Below are positions 60,352 through 64,000 of a stretch of DNA of 64,000 nt, piece after piece. The DNA is from Candidatus Eisenbacteria bacterium (GTDB lineage: Bacteria > Eisenbacteria > RBG-16-71-46 > JAFGJU01). Both the position numbers and the translations under genes were made by a program. Below the pieces are notes generated by a model that made no database searches, had not been told where the DNA came from, and saw only the letters and a program-made list of their open reading frames with translations. Numbering within the stretch: position 1 is the stretch's first letter; every line of letters begins with the position of its first letter. Location of the stretch: positions 124,001 through 188,000 of the forward strand of contig JAPLKG010000008.1 of NCBI GenBank assembly GCA_026388185.1. The letters run 5' to 3'.

Positions 60352-61581
60352 ATGAAGATCGCGTTTGTGGTGGAGAGTTTTCCGAACAAGGACGAGATGA
60401 GCGGCGGCGTCAAAGTGAGTGTAAGACGACAAGCCGAGTCCTTGAATCGCGAGCACGACGTGGTCGTCTTTGCTGCCCGCACGATTTTCCCGAGGCTTGC
60501 GCGATATTCCAAGATGAAGGAAGCTCAGGGGAGAGGTGGAGATTTCCGCGGCTCGGAAGGCGGCATGAGAATCTACAGACCTCCGTGCGTGCACGTCCCC
60601 TTGTTGTGGAAGGCCCTGGGCCCGCTTCAGCTGGCCTTCTGGATCGTCATCGTCTACTCGACCTTCGAGCGAAGGATCTCTCTGATACACGCGCACAGAT
60701 GCTTTCCCGTCGGCTTTGCCGCGGCTCTTGCCGCCTTTCTCTTGAGGCGCCCCGTCGTCCTCACGACGCACGGCTCGGACGTGAACTTCGGCCTGAAAAG
60801 AGACGCCGTGGGCCTCTGGATAAGTCTTGCGAGCAAATACGCCCTGAGGCACGCGTCGATCGTGATCGCGGTGAGCAATGCGCTTGCAGGCAAGATAGTG
60901 TCGGCGGGCACAGAGAGAAACAGGATCCGTGTAATCCCAAACGGAGCCGAGGCCTCGCTCGTGAAGTCAATGGACAAGCAGGAGGCCAGGAGAAAGCTGG
61001 GGCTTCCGGCGGACGTTCGGATCATTCTTTTGGCGTCGAATCTCGTGCCCGTCAAAGATCCCCTCACGATGGTCAGGGCGTTCGCGATTCTCAGTGAGAC
61101 CGTGAAGGATGTCATTTTGGTGATTCTTGGAAGGGGCGAGCTCGAGGAGACCCTGCGCAGAGAGATCGGTCTGCTTCCTGCCTCGAATTCCGTTCTACTG
61201 AAAGGAAGAAGGCCGCACGAGGAAATGCCTCTGTGGCTCGCGGCGTGCGATATAGTGGCTCTCTCGAGCCTCGACGAAGGTTCTCCCCTCATGGCCGTCG
61301 AGGGTTTCATCAGCGGAAAGCCGTTTGTGGGGACGGCGGTCGGTGGGGTGCCGGAAATCGTCTCGGATGAAAGCCTGGGTCTCCTGGTTGAGCCGGCGAA
61401 TCCTTCGTCGCTGGCCGGAGGTCTCAAAGAAGCATTAGGCAGGAAATGGGACAAGGAGAAGCTGGCACGGCACGGTCTCAAGTATTCGTGGGAGAATCTC
61501 AGTAAGCAGATATCCCAGGTGTACGCCGAAGTGTGCGGGTGTGTCTGCGCGAGAACTTCTCAGGAAGGTTCTTCCGCGTGA
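60352..61581 (+). CDS. Family 4 glycosyltransferase
   Basis: This 409-residue GT-B fold enzyme begins MKIAFVVESFPNKDEMSGGVKVSV and has IHAHRCFPVGFAAALAAFLLRRPVVLTTHGSDVNF. The C-terminal donor-binding domain includes IRVIPNGAEASLVK and the EX7E-type segment SLDEGSPLMAVEGFISGKPFVGTAVGGVPEIV. It adds one sugar, donor unknown. It is 22 bp after the large membrane protein and 39 bp before the epimerase gene. Confidence 0.95.
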   Translation: MKIAFVVESFPNKDEMSGGVKVSVRRQAESLNREHDVVVFAARTIFPRLARYSKMKEAQGRGGDFRGSEGGMRIYRPPCVHVPLLWKALGPLQLAFWIVIVYSTFERRISLIHAHRCFPVGFAAALAAFLLRRPVVLTTHGSDVNFGLKRDAVGLWISLASKYALRHASIVIAVSNALAGKIVSAGTERNRIRVIPNGAEASLVKSMDKQEARRKLGLPADVRIILLASNLVPVKDPLTMVRAFAILSETVKDVILVILGRGELEETLRREIGLLPASNSVLLKGRRPHEEMPLWLAACDIVALSSLDEGSPLMAVEGFISGKPFVGTAVGGVPEIVSDESLGLLVEPANPSSLAGGLKEALGRKWDKEKLARHGLKYSWENLSKQISQVYAEVCGCVCARTSQEGSSA

Positions 61582-61620
61582 GTACCAGGAACCCGGTCCT
61601 GCTGCCGGGAAGGAGCCGGA

Positions 61621-62595
61621 ATGGTTTCCGAAAAAGAAAGGGTTCGAAAACTCCGCTTCACGATCGGCACCAAGATACGAGGGCAAGTTCTCGGAGAATA
61701 CTACGTTAGCTTCAGAAACTGGGTGCCGTTCATAGAGTCTGGAGGCTACGGCCCCCTCGATAAGGACGGGATTCCCCTCGTTCACTACTCGGGTGACGCA
61801 AGGATGAGCGGGATCGGTCCAGTCTATTTTGCCATCACAGTGGCACAATATGCGCTCGGCATTTTCGACCTGTGGTTGGACACGGGCCTCGATAAGTACA
61901 GGCAGAAGTTCATGGAGCTCGCACGATGGCTCGAGCTCCACGCTGAACCTGTGGGCGATGCCGCTCTGGTGTGGCCTGCCGGATTCGACTTTCATGTTTA
62001 CGGGCTCGACGCGCCCTGGATTTCCTCCATGGCCCAGAGCCAAGTCGCTTCAGTGCTGCTTCGCGCGTACCAGGTCGAAAAACGGAACGAGCTACGAGAA
62101 ATGGCCGGAAAGGCCTTGGCCACTTTCTACATTCCTGCGGGCGAGCCCGGAGGAGTGAGGTACGTGGACGGTGACGGAGACGTGTGGTTTGAAGAATACG
62201 TGACGGACCCTCCCGCCCACGTGCTGAACGGCTTCATATTTTCGCTCTTCGGATTGGATGAGTTTGCGAGGGTCACGTCCGACGACGCTGCGCGGCAGGC
62301 CTGGGACGAGGGACTCCGCACCCTTGAACGAAAGCTGTACCTTTATGACACGGGCTACTGGTCGAGATACGACCTCTTGCGCGACTCCGTGGCGAGCACG
62401 TTCTACCACGGCAACGTTCACGTGCCCCTACTCAGAGCACTTCATCTTGTGACCGGCAAGAGTATCTTCCTCGACTTTGCGGACAAGTGGCAAGAATATC
62501 TTGAGAGTACCGTGTGCAGGTTCAGGGCAAGGTATTACAGACTGCCTTCGAGGGTCGTGCGAAAACTCGGCGGGGTGGTGGGAGGACCGAAATGA
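61621..62595 (+). CDS. D-glucuronyl C5-epimerase-like protein
   Basis: This 324-residue protein matches the C-terminal catalytic domain of heparosan glucuronyl C5-epimerases. The features are LDAPWISSMAQSQVASVLLRAYQ, EEYVTDPPAHVLNGFIFSLFGLDEF and the Tyr-rich YDTGYWSRYDLLRDSVAS. These enzymes convert glucuronate to iduronate within a polymer, or epimerise related uronates. The ATG at 61621 lies in the last gene of a sugar cluster and overlaps the next gene by 4 bp. Its presence suggests a uronic-acid-containing surface polymer, which is inference. Confidence 0.82.
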   Translation: MVSEKERVRKLRFTIGTKIRGQVLGEYYVSFRNWVPFIESGGYGPLDKDGIPLVHYSGDARMSGIGPVYFAITVAQYALGIFDLWLDTGLDKYRQKFMELARWLELHAEPVGDAALVWPAGFDFHVYGLDAPWISSMAQSQVASVLLRAYQVEKRNELREMAGKALATFYIPAGEPGGVRYVDGDGDVWFEEYVTDPPAHVLNGFIFSLFGLDEFARVTSDDAARQAWDEGLRTLERKLYLYDTGYWSRYDLLRDSVASTFYHGNVHVPLLRALHLVTGKSIFLDFADKWQEYLESTVCRFRARYYRLPSRVVRKLGGVVGGPK

Positions 62596-63881
62596 AGATC
62601 CTCTATGTTTGCTCTGACCCGAGCATCAGGCCCGGCAGTCGCGGGGGCGGATTTACGACGCACATGGAAGAAATGATTGAGAGCTTCAGGAAACTCGGGA
62701 ACGAAGTCGTCGTCGTCGACACAAAGACTGGCTCTCACGAGGGGCCGCAGGCCGCGAACCCCAAGAGCGACTGTCTTGAGAAGGATGACCCCCGGACGGA
62801 GAGAACGCGTAACGAAGGCTCGCAAGAAGTCGGCCCGAGCGTGGCAAGATCACGCGGAGTGGATTGGCGCAACGCGCGGAAGGTGCCTCGCGTGCTGAGG
62901 GTGACTCTGCGAGATCTGTTCTACTGCCTCCACAACGCCGGTTTCTATTTCCGAGTCGCGGCGGTTCTAAAGAAGACGCGCAATCTCGATTTTGTGTACG
63001 AACGTTACTGCGTCTATCAGTTCGCGACCTCGATGGCCGCGCGCAAGCGGGGCGTCCCGCTCATACTTGAAGTCAATGCTTCAACGGACGAATTCAAGCT
63101 GACGGACGGTCTCGGCTTGAGACCGCTCGCTGCCCTTGTGGAGAGAGTGTTGACCAGGAGAGCAGACGCCGTGATAACCGTCTCGGGTTTTCTCAGGGAC
63201 CGTCTGGTGCGCAGGGGCGTCCCGCCGGAGAAGATCCACGTGATGCACAACGGTGTGAACCTTTCCAAATTTTGTCCGGACACGCCGGGTGACGCGATTC
63301 GGCGGACGTTCGAATTGTCGCGAGAGGACGTCGTTGCGGGCTTTGTCGGAGGATTCTCCGCTTGGCACGGGGCACACCTTCTGCTCGACGTGGCACCTCT
63401 TGCCGTGAAAGAAAACAAGAGAATCCGCTTCTTCATGGTGGGGGGAAGAGAAGGGAGCCCCAGGTTCGAACGTTTTCGAAAAAGCGTGCGCGAGAGGGGG
63501 CTCACCGAGATATTCCGCTTTGCGGGAGAGGTGCCTCGGGAACGCGTTCCCGAGCACATAGCTGCCATGGATGTCGCCGTAATATCCTGGGCGACAGATT
63601 ATGGCTCTCCGACCAAGACCTTCGAGTACATGGCAATGGCCAAGGCGCTGGTTGCTCCACGGGTTGCGGCGCTAGAAGAAGTCTTGACGCACGAGAAAAC
63701 GGCTCTGCTTGTGGCCGCCGCCGACGTGCAGGACATGGCCAGGGCCATCGTGCGTCTCGCTTCTGATCGGAATCTGCGGGACAGTCTCGGCGCGAACGCG
63801 AGGAGGGCGGTCGAGGAGAAATATAACTGGGACCGTAACGCGGCCGCGACCGTCGAGATCGCGAAGGGTCTTATTGGATAG
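62592..63881 (+). CDS. Family 4 glycosyltransferase
   Basis: About 429 residues from the ATG at 62592, which overlaps the epimerase stop; upstream in-frame codons are not needed. The N-terminus MKILYVCSDPSIRPGSRGGGFTTHMEEMIESF precedes a charged low-complexity insert (about residues 55-90). Then come VFYERYCVYQFATSMAARKRGVPLILEVNA-like acceptor strands, IHVMHNGVNLSKF and the C-terminal YGSPTKTFEYMAMAKALVAPRVAALEE donor segment. It is the second GT4 enzyme of the locus. Confidence 0.93.
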   Translation: MKILYVCSDPSIRPGSRGGGFTTHMEEMIESFRKLGNEVVVVDTKTGSHEGPQAANPKSDCLEKDDPRTERTRNEGSQEVGPSVARSRGVDWRNARKVPRVLRVTLRDLFYCLHNAGFYFRVAAVLKKTRNLDFVYERYCVYQFATSMAARKRGVPLILEVNASTDEFKLTDGLGLRPLAALVERVLTRRADAVITVSGFLRDRLVRRGVPPEKIHVMHNGVNLSKFCPDTPGDAIRRTFELSREDVVAGFVGGFSAWHGAHLLLDVAPLAVKENKRIRFFMVGGREGSPRFERFRKSVRERGLTEIFRFAGEVPRERVPEHIAAMDVAVISWATDYGSPTKTFEYMAMAKALVAPRVAALEEVLTHEKTALLVAAADVQDMARAIVRLASDRNLRDSLGANARRAVEEKYNWDRNAAATVEIAKGLIG

Positions 63882-63896
63882 AAAAGTGTCACGGAA

Positions 63897-64000
63897 ATGG
63901 AGAAAGAGAGAAGTCGTGTGACGAGAGTCATGTATTTCAGCGACGCCCCCTATTTTGGCGGAGCGGAAAGGTACCTCGAGCTTCTCATCTCGGGACTCAA
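63897..64000 (+). CDS. Glycosyltransferase (N-terminus only, runs off window)
   Basis: The first residues after a Lys/Glu/Arg start are VMYFSDAPYFGGAERYLELLISGL, the usual N-terminal GGAE loop of family 4 glycosyltransferases. The ATG at 63897 and a GTG at 63918 are both possible starts, and neither has a strong ribosome site. The gene continues beyond position 64000. Confidence 0.75.
   Translation, partial: MEKERSRVTRVMYFSDAPYFGGAERYLELLISGL

Noticed and set aside
1-64000. tRNA, rRNA, CRISPR array, insertion sequence or phage genes
   Set aside because: I looked for cloverleaf-like short genes, regularly spaced repeats and transposase or integrase motifs and saw none; an automated scan could still find a small RNA.

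Overview
The window is a bacterial chromosome segment, roughly 55-60% G+C by eye, densely coded and with no rRNA, tRNA, insertion sequence, phage gene or CRISPR array that I could see. Start codons are often GTG or TTG behind clear AGGAGG-type ribosome sites. Intergenic gaps carry near-consensus sigma70-type promoters (TTGACA-17-TATACT and variants). A giant SprA-family outer-membrane protein, a DUF4837 lipoprotein and LptF/LptG-type permeases point to a didermic member of the Fibrobacteres-Chlorobi-Bacteroidetes (FCB) superphylum. The mix with Hdr/Mvh-type electron-transfer genes suggests an anaerobic, uncultivated lineage of that group rather than a classical Bacteroidetes. This placement is inference.

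Layout. (1) 1-8.2 kb, plus strand: the end of an HtrA-like protease, a DUF4837 lipoprotein, a TPR protein, efp, accB, a pilT-type ATPase, accC, a ComB-like phosphatase, a stand-alone ThiD2-like protein and thiE. (2) 8.2-10.8 kb, minus strand: an lptF-lptG pair with its own promoter. (3) 11.0-18.3 kb, minus strand: one operon from a strong promoter at 18330-18358. Its order is a ferredoxin (korD), korA, korB, korC, mvhD, hdrCB, hdrA, then a tiny zinc-ribbon protein. (4) 18.4-24.3 kb: sprA. (5) 24.4-36.4 kb: a translation and RNA block of rimP-nusA-infB-DUF503-rbfA-nrnA-truB-ribF, then rpsO-pnp, then an M16 peptidase. (6) 36.4-41.5 kb: a DapL-like aminotransferase, a WecG/TagA glycosyltransferase and a three-gene minus-strand unit (polysaccharide deacetylase, DUF3108, an unassigned conserved protein). 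(7) 41.9-64 kb, plus strand: a large surface-polysaccharide locus. It holds two initiating sugar transferases, export and chain-length genes, a CpsD-like protein, a nucleotidyltransferase and alkaline-phosphatase-superfamily pair, a flippase, sugar-modification enzymes, several glycosyltransferases, a large membrane protein and a glucuronyl C5-epimerase-like enzyme. It runs off the right edge.

The most striking observation is in hdrA. The gene is interrupted by one in-frame TGA exactly where HdrA proteins carry the second cysteine of a CxxC motif. Starting 21 nt after this TGA is a perfect 7-bp hairpin with a GGTC loop, the signature of a bacterial SECIS element. I read hdrA as one selenocysteine-containing HdrA-MvhD fusion of 819 residues, not as a broken gene or two genes. 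Together with the co-transcribed 2-oxoacid:ferredoxin oxidoreductase, a second free-standing MvhD and no hydrogenase subunits, the operon looks like an electron-transfer (possibly bifurcating or confurcating) module joining 2-oxoacid oxidation to a heterodisulfide-reductase-type complex of unknown partner.
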